From Haladaptatus salinisoli (GTDB taxonomy: Archaea > Halobacteriota > Halobacteria > Halobacteriales > Haladaptataceae), in NCBI RefSeq assembly GCF_020614375.1, contig NZ_CP085333.1, positions 248,001 through 312,000 of the forward strand: a stretch of DNA of 64,000 nucleotides. Direction: 5' to 3'. This document shows, piece after piece, positions 17,021 to 25,150 of the stretch; the stretch's first letter is position 1, and each line of letters opens with the position of its first letter. Below the pieces are notes generated by a model. It did not search any database and was not told where the DNA came from. It saw nothing but the letters and a program-made list of their open reading frames with translations. Position numbers and translations under genes: made by a program.

Positions 17021-17111
17021 CGCTCACAACCTGGCAAAGACAACAACATCTGGCTGATGGCGTGTGACAGTGTGCTTGTGTTTAAGTGCGAGGTGAGGGT
17101 GGTTGTGAGCG
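17021..17111. repeat. Inverted repeat bracketing 69 bases
   Basis: CGCTCACAACC (17021-17031) and its exact complement GGTTGTGAGCG (17101-17111) enclose a G/T-rich spacer. The spacer shows no gene. It stands in a gene-free interval (16837-17217) between the HalOD1 gene and the SWIM remnant, where nothing else was recognised. Confidence 0.5.
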
Positions 17112-17217
17112 CCCATCTCAATCATGGGACGGTACCCTAAAACGCATACCGGAAACACAAACCATGATTGTAGTCATGGGCATGCACCGGGCAACTACCC
17201 AGTTACTGTTCCTGTTT

Positions 17218-17605
17218 TTACCCAATTATGAGCAAGGAGTGGCGTAAGCACAGATGTTTGATAGCGAATCTTAGCTTTTGCACCCTGTTTGTAAACCGCA
17301 TCGGACAGCACGGGATGCCGTCGAGACCGTCGCAGTCACAGTCTCCTGTTTCGGAATCGTCTTCGTCCTTGGACGGGAAGGCGTCGAGCGTGCTGGCCTC
17401 TGTTGCGGTTTCGACGGCGGCCATGTGCTTGCAAAACGCGTTGTGGTGGATTGATGTGGGCAGGTGCAAGCCATCAGCTTACTGGTCACGTTGTCGATAG
17501 AGACGACGTGTTGGTGGTCTGCTAGATTTTGGTGGCTCTCATTGGTGACGTTGATAAGTCCAGGGGCATCGACGTCGAAGGAAAACTATTCGGCCTGTGC
17601 GCGTT
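17218..17605 (-). pseudogene. Broken SWIM zinc-finger protein gene, copy 1
   Basis: On the minus strand, fragments read FDVDAPGLINVTNESHQN and HVVSIDNVTSKLMACTCP in one frame, then HNAFCKHMAAVETATEASTL and DDSETGDCDCDGLDGIPCC after a shift near 17445. The CxC...CKHM arrangement is the SWIM zinc-binding motif (CxCx(n)CxH) of a common haloarchaeal protein. A TAG stop near 17595 also breaks the 5' part. The gene is disrupted at least twice. Confidence 0.65.
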
Positions 17606-17862
17606 TCTGTGTCGTCTGGCCGTTTGGCTGATTTCTAGTGATACGCTATTGCTCCCACCTTGGAGACGGTCTGATAAGTATTATCAGTAGAGTCGACATC
17701 ATCATGTAAATATCAATATACTCATTCGACAAACAGCGAGTACGCCCTCAATCTCAGATCGCTTGAAACTTGAAGCGAATACCACCTCTCGCTCGGGGAT
17801 TTACGGTGCTTGGGACTGACTTGTTGGTCCTTCGGGAAGATTTGGAGATCGATGATGATGAG

Positions 17863-18126
17863 CTAGCGTCTGGGCTGACTCTCAAGGTCGAGAGGGCAAG
17901 CCGGTCTCGGTTAATCATCCAGACGGCGAACAACGGTGGATACTCGACTGTATCGTTCGGGCCACAGATGGGTGGAATGGATATGTGCTGGAGCGGTACT
18001 ACCGTGAGATCAAAACTGGCAATGCGTCGTTCGAGCGGTCGCAGGTTTCGGTGATGAAGGAATTGGCAAAACAAGAGCGAGTGTTGAAGATTCGGGATCT
18101 GGTGGATTCCAGAGGAGGAATGAATA
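17863..18126 (+). pseudogene. Orphan coding remnant of unknown family
   Basis: A frame without a usable upstream start reads ASVWADSQGREGKPVSVNHP, then WILDCIVRATDGWNGYVLER and YYREIKTGNASFERSQVSVM. Its composition is protein-like to about 18090. The end (GATCTGGTGGATTCCAGAGG) matches, in another frame, the IWWIPEE tail of the winged-helix genes at 21437 and 24199, so at least two gene remnants meet here. Function not recognised. Confidence 0.4.
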
Positions 18127-18137
18127 GATTCCCCGAT

Positions 18138-18260
18138 TTACGAACCACGTCGAAGTATGTAGTGGCAGACAGGACACTGTCGTTCGAGTTCATCGATCAC
18201 ACAATCAGTTGTATTACCGGTCCATCCACAGTTAGGGCATTGAGTGAGGTCGGGACTCAT
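18138..18260 (-). CDS. 40-residue CPxCG zinc-finger micro-protein
   Basis: Translation gives MSPDLTQCPNCGWTG, a short polar linker, and QCPVCHYILRRGS. The two knuckles CPNCG (residues 8-12) and CPVC (29-32) are the hallmark of the CPxCG-type zinc micro-proteins characterised in Haloferax, several of which affect stress response, motility or biofilm. It starts with ATG and has a clean stop, antisense to the 3' end of a degraded frame. No partner gene adjoins it. Short length limits confidence, but the pattern is specific. Confidence 0.65.
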   Translation of the reverse strand: MSPDLTQCPNCGWTGNTTDCVIDELERQCPVCHYILRRGS

Positions 18261-18519
18261 TTCATACCTCAAGGGCCCCCTGTATCAACTACTTTGGGAA
18301 CGGAATCGGTGTCGTGATCACGCCCAGTCTACTAGAGTGTCCTGCAGAATATCCGTGTGATTTGATAGCTAACCATTCCTTGATCTATACTGGCGATGTT
18401 AGTGACGTGGATTCCAATACAAATCATCACACGCGAGCCATCACCTATTGGCAGTCCTCATTTTCACCTGAACTCATTGCCAAAACACCTATACAAACGG
18501 TTTGAGAAGAATACTCTCG

Positions 18520-18759
18520 ATGGCTGAAAAAACACTCCACGAGGAGAAAATCTCGCGAGAAGAAGTCGCCGATCGATTGCAAGCAATTGCACACGAACTT
18601 CGGGAAGGTGGAGACGCCAATATCGATGTTGGTAACAAAACGGTGACCCTCTCACCATCGAGTTCTGTGGGCTATGAAATTGGTACTCGTGAATCGTCGT
18701 CTGTACTCCGTGGAAGTCGCGAATCAGTGACCATTAAACTGGATTGGAAACCCGAATAG
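18520..18759 (+). CDS. amphi-Trp domain protein
   Basis: 79 residues from ATG 18520 (MAEKTLHEEKISREEVADRL). It matches the amphi-Trp family: an amphipathic N-terminal helix with REEVADRLQAIAHELR, a middle VTLSPSSSVGYEIGTRE, and the closing amphipathic strand ending VTIKLDWKPE with the conserved Trp. Function is unknown; in haloarchaea the family often sits by stress or transport genes, as here, just upstream of YihY and MscS-type genes. A start nearer 18502 (MRRILS) is less likely. Confidence 0.8.
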   Translation: MAEKTLHEEKISREEVADRLQAIAHELREGGDANIDVGNKTVTLSPSSSVGYEIGTRESSSVLRGSRESVTIKLDWKPE

Positions 18760-18813
18760 AGAGCGATCATGTATTGTCGGTAGAACTTTGAGACCAAACC
18801 ACCTTTATCGATT

Positions 18814-19860
18814 ATGTCTCCATCAGTTCAAAATGGTATCACAGTAGTTCGATCGGTTCGAACCGAGATACAGCAAAAGCATGTCACCTTTCTCGCAGGG
18901 AGTATCGCATATCATGCCTTCATTTCTCTTTTGCCTCTTCTACTCCTTGCATTTCTAGTGTTTGCAGCGATTGGCAGCAACGATTTGCAAACCCAAGTAA
19001 TTCGGTTTGCAGATTCGCTTTCTAAACCGATTGGTGACCTTGCCGAAACAACTCTTGAAAGTGAACAGGGACGAGCGAGCGCTTCCATCGTTGGGATACT
19101 AACGCTCACATGGGGGGCGTTGAAGCTATTCCGTGGACTGGACACTGCTTTCTCCGAGATCTATGCAGCCGAAATAGATGAGTCCATTCTCGATCAGGTA
19201 CGTGATGGGCTTATCGTCTTATTCGCGATCGGATTTGCAGTGATCGCAACGATTGTTGCAGGCGCACTACTTGCTCTCTTTCCTGCAGTTCCGTTTATTG
19301 AATTGCTCAATCCGATCGTATTGATCGTGGCACTCGTCATTGCATTTTTCCCGATGTATTATCTCTTTCCTAGCGTCGAAACCACTCCCCGTGGTGTCCT
19401 TCCGGGGACAATATTTGCAGCAGTGGGATGGACGGCACTCCAGGGGCTGTTTCAGATCTATGTGCAGGTGGTTGGATCAAGTGCCTCAGATGTGCTTGGT
19501 GCAGTGCTTCTCTTAATCACGTGGCTCTATTTTAGCGGATTAGTATTGCTCATCGGGGCAGTGCTGAACGCCGTCCTTGCAAAACAAACAGAAACACCAG
19601 ATGAACGGGAAAAACCTCAACAGCGATCACTTACCCGTGATGAGGCTGCTCGGTATTTTCGTCTCTTTCGCGAACGGGTGTTCGGGCGATATGAACGAAT
19701 GCAAGCTGTAGAGATGCCAATCGAAGAGTCATTCTTGAAGTCGATTGCAGATCGACCCTCGACGATCGAGTTGATCGAGAAAACGACATCTACTGACGAT
19801 GGCAAGCAGTACGAAATTCGAGTCCGGTGGCACGAGAGCAACGATGAACATGGAAAATAA
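18814..19860 (+). CDS. YihY/BrkB family multi-span membrane protein
   Basis: 348 residues with six hydrophobic segments between about 25 and 260. Family signatures are visible: HVTFLAGSIAYHAFISLLPL near the first span, LTLWGALKLFRGLDTAFSEI-like text near residue 95, and LLLITWLYFSGLVLLIGAVL in the last span. The C-terminal 85 residues are a soluble acidic domain (ERVFGRYERMQAVEMPIEES) not found in short bacterial members. Members are envelope proteins of unclear function, once called BrkB or RNase BN by mistake. The MscS-type gene follows after 81 bases on the same strand. Confidence 0.9.
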   Translation: MSPSVQNGITVVRSVRTEIQQKHVTFLAGSIAYHAFISLLPLLLLAFLVFAAIGSNDLQTQVIRFADSLSKPIGDLAETTLESEQGRASASIVGILTLTWGALKLFRGLDTAFSEIYAAEIDESILDQVRDGLIVLFAIGFAVIATIVAGALLALFPAVPFIELLNPIVLIVALVIAFFPMYYLFPSVETTPRGVLPGTIFAAVGWTALQGLFQIYVQVVGSSASDVLGAVLLLITWLYFSGLVLLIGAVLNAVLAKQTETPDEREKPQQRSLTRDEAARYFRLFRERVFGRYERMQAVEMPIEESFLKSIADRPSTIELIEKTTSTDDGKQYEIRVRWHESNDEHGK

Positions 19861-19941
19861 TATGGGCAAAACATTCATTAAATGGCTCTTCGATTTTCGA
19901 TCCGAATTATGGTACTGAATTTTGTGCTGAATGGCAGTTCG

Positions 19942-20823
19942 ATGATTCCTCTCCAAGCGAGTGACACACTAACGACCGCATCAATCATCAGTAATTATGT
20001 GGTTCCAGCGGTGCTGTTTCTCGTAACACTCGTGGTCGTGTATTTGCTCGGCCGCAGTGTCCTCATTCCTCTGATTGCCCGAGCGCTTAAGCAGCAAGGG
20101 CATGATCCAGCCGTGCAAAGTCTGGGCGAGAATGTTGCCGGCGTACTCGTGTGGGCACTTGCAATCGCGGCAGCGTTCACGGTCGCTGGATTTGGCAGTG
20201 TGATTGCCGCGTTCGGTGTCTTCGCTGGTGCCATTGTACTCGCCATCGGCTTTGCCGCACAGGAACTGCTTGCCAACTTCGTCGCAGGTATTTTCATCCT
20301 TAAAGACCGTCCGTTTACGGTGGGTGATTGGATCGAATGGAGCGACGGCGAGGGGCGGGTCGAAGATATCGATCTCCGTGTGACACGTGTTCGAACATTC
20401 GATAATGAACGCATTACAGTTCCGAATGGCGACTTGGCGAATAATGCAGTGAAGAATCCGGTTGCCTATGAGAAACTCCGACAGAAATTCGTCTTTGGCA
20501 TTGGCTACGACGATGACATTGATCATGCGAAGGACGTGATTCTCGATGAGGCACGGCAACATGAGGAGATTCTTGCGGATCCTGCTCCAGATGTTCGGGT
20601 GACAGAGCTCGCGGACTCCTATGTTGGCCTCCAAACCCGGTTCTGGATTGGCGATCCTGCCCGATCGAACTTCACTCGAATTCGTTCTGAATTGGTACAA
20701 GCGGTGAAAGAACGGCTTGATGCTGAAGCTATCGATATGCCGTATCCATATCGAACGCTAGAGGGATCACTCAATATCACTAACACACAGATGACAACCG
20801 AAAAACCACTGTTTGATGAGTAA
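19942..20823 (+). CDS. MscS-type small-conductance mechanosensitive channel
   Basis: 293 residues from ATG 19942 (MIPLQASD); in-frame starts exist at 19882 and 19909. Three membrane spans at about 15-40, 65-90 and 95-125; the third is the pore helix rich in Gly/Ala (FGVFAGAIVLAIGFAAQELL). The beta domain follows with DRPFTVGDWIEWSDGEGRVE and TVPNGDLANNAVKNP, then the mixed C-terminal domain ending LEGSLNITNTQM. It would release solutes on osmotic downshock. Context with YihY, amphi-Trp and a glycine-zipper protein suggests an envelope and osmotic stress group. Confidence 0.92.
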   Translation: MIPLQASDTLTTASIISNYVVPAVLFLVTLVVVYLLGRSVLIPLIARALKQQGHDPAVQSLGENVAGVLVWALAIAAAFTVAGFGSVIAAFGVFAGAIVLAIGFAAQELLANFVAGIFILKDRPFTVGDWIEWSDGEGRVEDIDLRVTRVRTFDNERITVPNGDLANNAVKNPVAYEKLRQKFVFGIGYDDDIDHAKDVILDEARQHEEILADPAPDVRVTELADSYVGLQTRFWIGDPARSNFTRIRSELVQAVKERLDAEAIDMPYPYRTLEGSLNITNTQMTTEKPLFDE

Positions 20824-20856
20824 GATCGGAAGGTAACCTCAAACCCCATTTCGGCC

Positions 20857-20870
20857 ATATCACGTGATAT
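20857..20870. promoter_or_regulatory. Perfect 14-base palindrome
   Basis: ATATCACGTGATAT is self-complementary and lies 34 bases after the channel gene stop and before the SWIM remnant. It could be a protein-binding site or part of a transcript end; nothing further supports either. Confidence 0.3.
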
Positions 20871-20893
20871 AGATACAGGCCATTAGCTCACCA

Positions 20894-21016
20894 TCACGTC
20901 GGCCCCACGTCGTCCAGCGTGACGACGTAGTGGTGGTCAGCGGGGTTGTCGTGCCTCTCATTGGTCACGTCAACCTGTCTAGGGGCTTCGAGGCGGAAGC
21001 CGAACTGTTTCCCCAT
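20894..21016 (-). pseudogene. N-terminal fragment of a SWIM zinc-finger protein gene, copy 2
   Basis: The minus strand reads MGKQFGFRLEAPRQVDVTNE, then RHDNPADHHYVVTLDDVGPT and a stop. This corresponds to the N-terminal part of the protein whose remnant lies at 17218-17605 (VTNESHQN...). The part with the Cys/His zinc site is absent, so this piece cannot be functional as a SWIM protein. Confidence 0.55.
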
Positions 21017-21162
21017 TGCGCGCGTTCCTGTCTCGTCTCGTCAGCGTCACGGGTTGCGGATGGGTTTGTACTTGTTATCGTTTCAGCTACGCATAGATTT
21101 GTGTGACTCTCTGGCCGATGGATACTGCCTGTTTATTAGGAAGCAAGACAAATTTGAACCCT

Positions 21163-21327
21163 ATGTCTTCAGGTCAAAATGAAAATAGATCAGAGAAGAA
21201 GATGGGTACTGGAATTGCAGTTGGGATCGCGCTTGGAGCCGGTATTGGAGCTGCGATGGATAACGCAGCAATAGGAATCGGAATTGGGCTGACTCTGGGA
21301 ATTGCAATGGGATTAGCATGGCGGTGA
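21163..21327 (+). CDS. 54-residue glycine-zipper membrane protein
   Basis: From ATG 21163 (MSSGQNENRSEKK) a polar head is followed by two glycine-rich hydrophobic helices, GIAVGIALGAGIGAAM and AAIGIGIGLTLGIAMGLAW, with GxxxG spacing suited to helix packing. The pattern matches small YtxH- or glycine-zipper-type proteins in haloarchaea. It probably assembles in the membrane; function unknown. Located between the osmotic group and winged-helix remnants. Confidence 0.7.
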   Translation: MSSGQNENRSEKKMGTGIAVGIALGAGIGAAMDNAAIGIGIGLTLGIAMGLAWR

Positions 21328-21436
21328 AGACGACAATGGAATGAATTCTACGTTAATGTAGTACGTGATATTTAAGGAATCGACGTACTACATAGTATGT
21401 GAATTGAAGACGGTAGATAGTGAACTGACGGCTACC

Positions 21437-21663
21437 ATGACAGTCGAGAGAGAACGCGATTCATTTACAGAGGAAACGACTGACGACGATATTCTCACGG
21501 TGATACGCACGTCGGAGTTTCTGGCGGTGACCGCTCAGTGGGTGGCAGGTACAGTTGGGATAGATCGGCGGCCAGTGCATCAACGGCTTGAAAAACTGCA
21601 GGGTGAGTTGGAACATGGAAATTGAGTTCGCGAGTGGTTATCTGGTGGATTCCGGAGGAATAG
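21437..21663 (+). pseudogene. Winged-helix protein gene with a one-base frameshift
   Basis: From ATG 21437 the frame reads MTVERERDSFTEETTDDDIL and continues through WVAGTVGIDRRPVHQRLEKL, then ends at 21625 with LEHGN. Comparison with the copy at 24199-24471 shows one G missing in the run after AACATG; restoring it extends the frame to the family tail SSRVVIWWIPEE. The domain is a small winged helix (HTH at about 30-55). Translation of the short form would give 62 residues lacking the wing. Confidence 0.6.
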
Positions 21664-21772
21664 GTACAATAGTCACCTTAGTTAGCAAGTGTCGGCTTTT
21701 CACGTCTCTGTTTTCAGCTTAGTTTAGAGTTGATTATGTAGAGTCGTCATTATTCACGTCTGTTGTACGTAA

Positions 21773-22051
21773 TTAGTCGAAGGCAAGAGAATAGCATCGT
21801 TTTCGTGCATCGGCAAACGAGAAGCGTGAGTCAACGAGATCATGTTCTTCGAGTCGAGTCAATGCGTAGCGAACCGTGCGTGGCGGGAGCAAGGTTTCAT
21901 CGGCAAGTTCAGCCTGCGTGAGCGCATCGTCGTTGTATTCGAGTACTTTCGCAACCAGTTTTGCACTTGGTGGGAGCTCGGAAAGCACGTCAATCGGCGG
22001 TTTTATTTGTGGATTGTCTGTGTCTTCTGGAGCTTGTACACGTTGTTGCAT
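21773..22051 (-). CDS. MarR/TrmB-like winged-helix regulator
   Basis: 92 residues. A polar head (MQQRVQAPEDTDNPQIKPPI) precedes a winged helix: KLVAKVLEYNDDALTQAELA, LLPPRTVRYALTRLEEHDLV, then a short wing ending KRCYSLAF. The family is highly conserved and ubiquitous in haloarchaea. It lies 109 bases from the tRNA-Leu gene, on the same strand. No operator was recognised. Confidence 0.85.
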   Translation of the reverse strand: MQQRVQAPEDTDNPQIKPPIDVLSELPPSAKLVAKVLEYNDDALTQAELADETLLPPRTVRYALTRLEEHDLVDSRFSFADARKRCYSLAFD

Positions 22052-22160
22052 TAGACGACAAATGTGGCTAGTAACTCAAGACACCGTTGATCTGGCAGAG
22101 ACGTCTGTCGGGTTGAAACTGTTCTCCTCCGGCTATGGTTTTGGTTGAGTGTGATCCGAG

Positions 22161-22245
22161 TGCGAGGGATGGGATTCGAACCCATGGACGCCTACGCGAG
22201 CGGGTCTTAAGCCCACCGCCGTTGGCCTGGCTTGGCGACCCTCGC
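22161..22245 (-). tRNA. tRNA-Leu (anticodon TAA)
   Basis: 85 nt. Acceptor arms GCGAGGG and CCCTCGC pair perfectly with discriminator A at 22161. The anticodon arm is GTGGG-CTTAAGA-CCCGC, anticodon TAA. A long variable arm (TCGCGTAGGCGTCC) marks a class II tRNA, and the T arm is ATGGG-TTCGAAT-CCCAT. CCA is not encoded and no intron is present. It reads UUA codons. tRNA genes are common attachment sites for haloarchaeal elements, but no integrase or duplicated tRNA end was seen in the window. Confidence 0.95.
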
Positions 22246-22384
22246 TCATCAGCCGATTACTTCGTTCGGAATAAGTGGTTTACTAATTATGGGAGGACGC
22301 TAAGAGATGGCTTCGTGTTGAGAGGAGTAGAGCACCAGTCTAGAAAACATAGTTTTATCTATTTCAACAGCATTTATAAACAAC

Positions 22385-23431
22385 GTGATCTATCCGAAGA
22401 TACCACTTGCGGTTGCACTTGCTCTAATGCTCGTCGTAGCAGGATGTAGTACTACTAGCGAAACTACAACAACATCGACAACGCCCGTAACCGACACTAC
22501 GCAGTCATCAGCGGTAACGCAAACATCTACAACGAAAACTCCTACCCGAACACAGACCACGACAACGTTAATAGCAACATCGTCAACAGCGACACAAACT
22601 AGTACATCCACAATTCAAACCACGACAGCGCAACCAACAACAATCACAACATCGGCGCCAACATCAACTCCAACACAAACCACAGCGTCGAATCAGACAC
22701 CAACGCAGACAACTACACCAGAACCAACACCGACAACACAAGCAGCTCGAGGGCCAGAGAGCGGGACTGAATGGACAGTCACTGTCACCCGAGTCATTGA
22801 TGGGGACACGATGGAAGTCGAGTTTCCGAACGGCGAAACCGACACTCTCCGCCTTTTGGGAGTTGACACACCGGAAACAACATTGAGCCGGACGAATCCT
22901 AGTGAGTTCGAGGGAATCCCAGATTCGACGGCTGGACGCGACCATCTCTACGAATGGGGCGAGCGGGCAAGCCAGTTTGCGACTGACAAATTGGATGGGA
23001 AGACAGTCCGGATAGAGACCGATCCGGAAGCCGACCGCCGAGGGAGTTTTGGGCGGCTCTTGGTCTATATCTACGTCGATGGTGAGAACTTCAACCGGCA
23101 GCTATTGACGGATGGCTATGCTCGGTTGTACGAGAGTTCGTTCTCGAAACGGAGCGACTTCGAGACTGCCGAAGCGAACGCCCAGCAGAACGAGGTTGGA
23201 TTGTGGGACTTCGACGAGCCAACCTCGACGCCCGAACCAACTCCGACGGCCACTGAAACGACCGAGGCGCCGTCTGATGGAGTGGATATCCCACCACTGC
23301 CGTCGGATGGCGACTACGACTGTAGTCACTTCGATACACAGGAACAGGCCCAAGCCGTGCTTGAGCAGGATCCGAGTGACCCTCATCGGCTTGACGGCGA
23401 CGATGACGGCGTTGCCTGTGAATCACTCTAA
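22385..23431 (+). CDS. Secreted lipoprotein with staphylococcal-nuclease domain and excalibur end
   Basis: 348 residues from GTG 22385. A signal peptide ends in the lipobox VVAGC (Cys at about 21), followed by an extremely Thr/Ser-rich linker to about residue 125. The nuclease domain covers about 128-280 with TRVIDGDTMEVEFPNG, LRLLGVDTPE (catalytic Arg and Glu) and GRLLVYIYVDG (second catalytic Arg). The last 40 residues form an excalibur-type Ca-binding motif (DYDCSHFDTQEQAQ, DGDDDGVACESL). Expected role: lipid-anchored extracellular nuclease for DNA scavenging or defence, with a Thr-rich and probably glycosylated stalk. All catalytic residues are present. Confidence 0.92.
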   Translation: MIYPKIPLAVALALMLVVAGCSTTSETTTTSTTPVTDTTQSSAVTQTSTTKTPTRTQTTTTLIATSSTATQTSTSTIQTTTAQPTTITTSAPTSTPTQTTASNQTPTQTTTPEPTPTTQAARGPESGTEWTVTVTRVIDGDTMEVEFPNGETDTLRLLGVDTPETTLSRTNPSEFEGIPDSTAGRDHLYEWGERASQFATDKLDGKTVRIETDPEADRRGSFGRLLVYIYVDGENFNRQLLTDGYARLYESSFSKRSDFETAEANAQQNEVGLWDFDEPTSTPEPTPTATETTEAPSDGVDIPPLPSDGDYDCSHFDTQEQAQAVLEQDPSDPHRLDGDDDGVACESL

Positions 23432-23584
23432 ACGATTTCGACGTTATTTGTACAGCTTCGTTGATTCCTCAGAAGTAGAGTCGAGATAATATCGCTATTT
23501 TTGAGAACAGATCATCAAATGACCAACCCACTCTATTTTTCGCTACTGTAACAGTATTCTCAATCTCGGTCAGGGCGCTAGAAT

Positions 23585-24019
23585 TCACAGGAATGACCTA
23601 GTGATAGTACCGAGACTGGAGGTTAGTTGTCGGTGGGTCTGGAGCCCTGTCTGGAAGCGCTGAATAATCTTTGACTGGTGTTCTGGACATGCAATGGGTA
23701 CGATTGCCCCGTCTTGGACTGGGACTATGGATTGGGCTGCAGAGTATGACGCGAACCGACAGCCAGGACATGAGATACCACCAGCAGGGTGGTGATGGAG
23801 AAGCGTTGCTGTGTCACCAGAGGTGAGCCCACAAATCGAACTGAACTGCTCAAGATGGTCATCACAACTGAGCACAGGAATTCGAAGCTGATCCAGGAGG
23901 AGAAATGACACTGCTTGCTGGCTAGCAGGGTCGAGAGCAGACTGACACGCATCACAATCAATCGCCGGGAGATCGTCGGTGATTTCCGACTGTGATTGCT
24001 GAATATCTGCGGGTTGCAT
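23585..24019 (-). CDS. Cysteine-rich haloarchaeal protein, probable zinc binder
   Basis: 144 residues, soluble. Paired cysteines and histidines occur in three places: CDACQSAL near 22, CDDHLEQFSSICG near 52, CPGCRFAS near 84, with a final CPEHQ near 109. The spacing suggests one or two structural zinc sites. Predicted helices dominate the rest. It is a lone gene flanked by short intergenic regions. No named family could be assigned. Confidence 0.65.
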   Translation of the reverse strand: MQPADIQQSQSEITDDLPAIDCDACQSALDPASQQAVSFLLLDQLRIPVLSCDDHLEQFSSICGLTSGDTATLLHHHPAGGISCPGCRFASYSAAQSIVPVQDGAIVPIACPEHQSKIIQRFQTGLQTHRQLTSSLGTITRSFL

Positions 24020-24198
24020 TATGTAGTATAGTAGGCTCCAATACGGATAAGTAATTGGGACGTTTGCCAGGGAAATACGTGAGGGCTGATACGGGATAAA
24101 GTTATGGGATTTGAGAGGTGTTCGAGCTAGTATAATATACTAACCTCATTATCAACGCTAAATCAATTAGGGTGAACAGATGGCCCGAAAGCAGCGCC

Positions 24199-24471
24199 AT
24201 GGGCTAGACTGCAAACGAGAGTGAGCGCGACGAGCAGGGACGGTTTGCGGAGGAAACGAGTGATGAGGATGTTCTTCGGGTGGTTCGTGAGTTCGAGTTT
24301 CCGGCAGTGACCGCTCGGTGGGTCGCAGATACGGTTGCAATGAACCGGCGGCTAGTGCATCAGCGACTCGAGGAGCTTCACGAGCGAGGTAAGTTGGAAC
24401 ATGGGAAATTGAGTCCACGGGTTGTGATCTGGTGGATTCCAGAGAGCAAAGAGAGAGTTAGAAAGCAGTAG
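24199..24471 (+). pseudogene. Winged-helix protein gene with nonsense codon 3
   Basis: The ATG at 24199 is followed by GGC and then TAG (24205-24207). After this the frame continues intact: TANESERDEQGRFAEETSDE, FPAVTARWVADTVAMNRRLV and the family tail PRVVIWWIPESKERVRKQ. It is the paralogue of the 21437 gene, whose lesion is different. A GTG at 24280 could restart translation but would lose the first helices. Helix-turn-helix at about residues 45-70 of the restored protein. Confidence 0.6.
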
Positions 24472-24526
24472 GTTACCAACTAAGCTGGTCTTCCGTAGAA
24501 GATGACTGTCAGAACATCACATCAAT

Positions 24527-24697
24527 TTAGACGCTAAACCAGAGACCTAAAAGGAGAAATACGACGGTAAATGCGCCAGCAAATAGAACGACGCTACTCC
24601 AGTTGATTGACCCCGTACTGATATACGAGACAGCAGCGAGCACGAACCCACCAGCAACTTGGACAGTTCCGATACCTCCCACTCCGGTGGTGGACAA
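24527..24697 (-). CDS. 56-residue two-span membrane protein
   Basis: From TTG 24697 the protein starts MSTTGVGGIGTVQVAGG (TTG read as Met). Two spans follow at about 12-30 and 37-55 (VVLFAGAFTVVFLLLGLWF). The open frame extends upstream to 24814, but that part is basic and unlike a halophile protein. It is divergent from the small membrane protein at 24730. No family recognised. Confidence 0.5.
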   Translation of the reverse strand: MSTTGVGGIGTVQVAGGFVLAAVSYISTGSINWSSVVLFAGAFTVVFLLLGLWFSV

Positions 24698-24729
24698 TTG
24701 TAAGTATGAAGCCCTAGCTCTGGGTACTT

Positions 24730-24978
24730 TTGATCGGTGCACCATCCAGGCTCGCTCTCGCAGCATATCCGCTCGTTGGCAAACCGGCACTGTTCGCCTT
24801 CTTATTTCTTGCATTCATCTACTTTCTCATGGTCTGGTTTCAAGCAGGTGGGGAGAGCGCGACGCACTATTTACTCAACCACGACCAAGAACGCATTGCA
24901 ATCGCTCTTTTATCGATTGCTGTCAGGAACGACGTGCTAAATAGAGAGGATATACTCAGCAGAGTGTGGGAAAAATAG
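24730..24978 (+). CDS. Small membrane protein with soluble acidic tail
   Basis: 82 residues from TTG 24730. One strong membrane segment (PALFAFLFLAFIYFLMVWF, about 18-37) is followed by HYLLNHDQERIAIALLSIAV and a charged end NREDILSRVWEK. The soluble tail looks like a real halophile protein. The start is uncertain, and the first 15 residues overlap non-coding sequence shared with the divergent gene. Function unknown. Confidence 0.4.
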   Translation: MIGAPSRLALAAYPLVGKPALFAFLFLAFIYFLMVWFQAGGESATHYLLNHDQERIAIALLSIAVRNDVLNREDILSRVWEK

Positions 24979-25150
24979 TTCACCTGAAATTCCGGCTCTC
25001 GATCAACATTTTAGAAAGATATAGAAGTCAGACTGTCTCACTGGATAGCTTCCTAACGAGCAAAAACTCGATTTTAATGGCTGGCGTAAATGTTTTGGGA
25101 GTACCTATTATTGACCACAGAGTTATCCGGCTGAAGAGCTAAATTATAAT

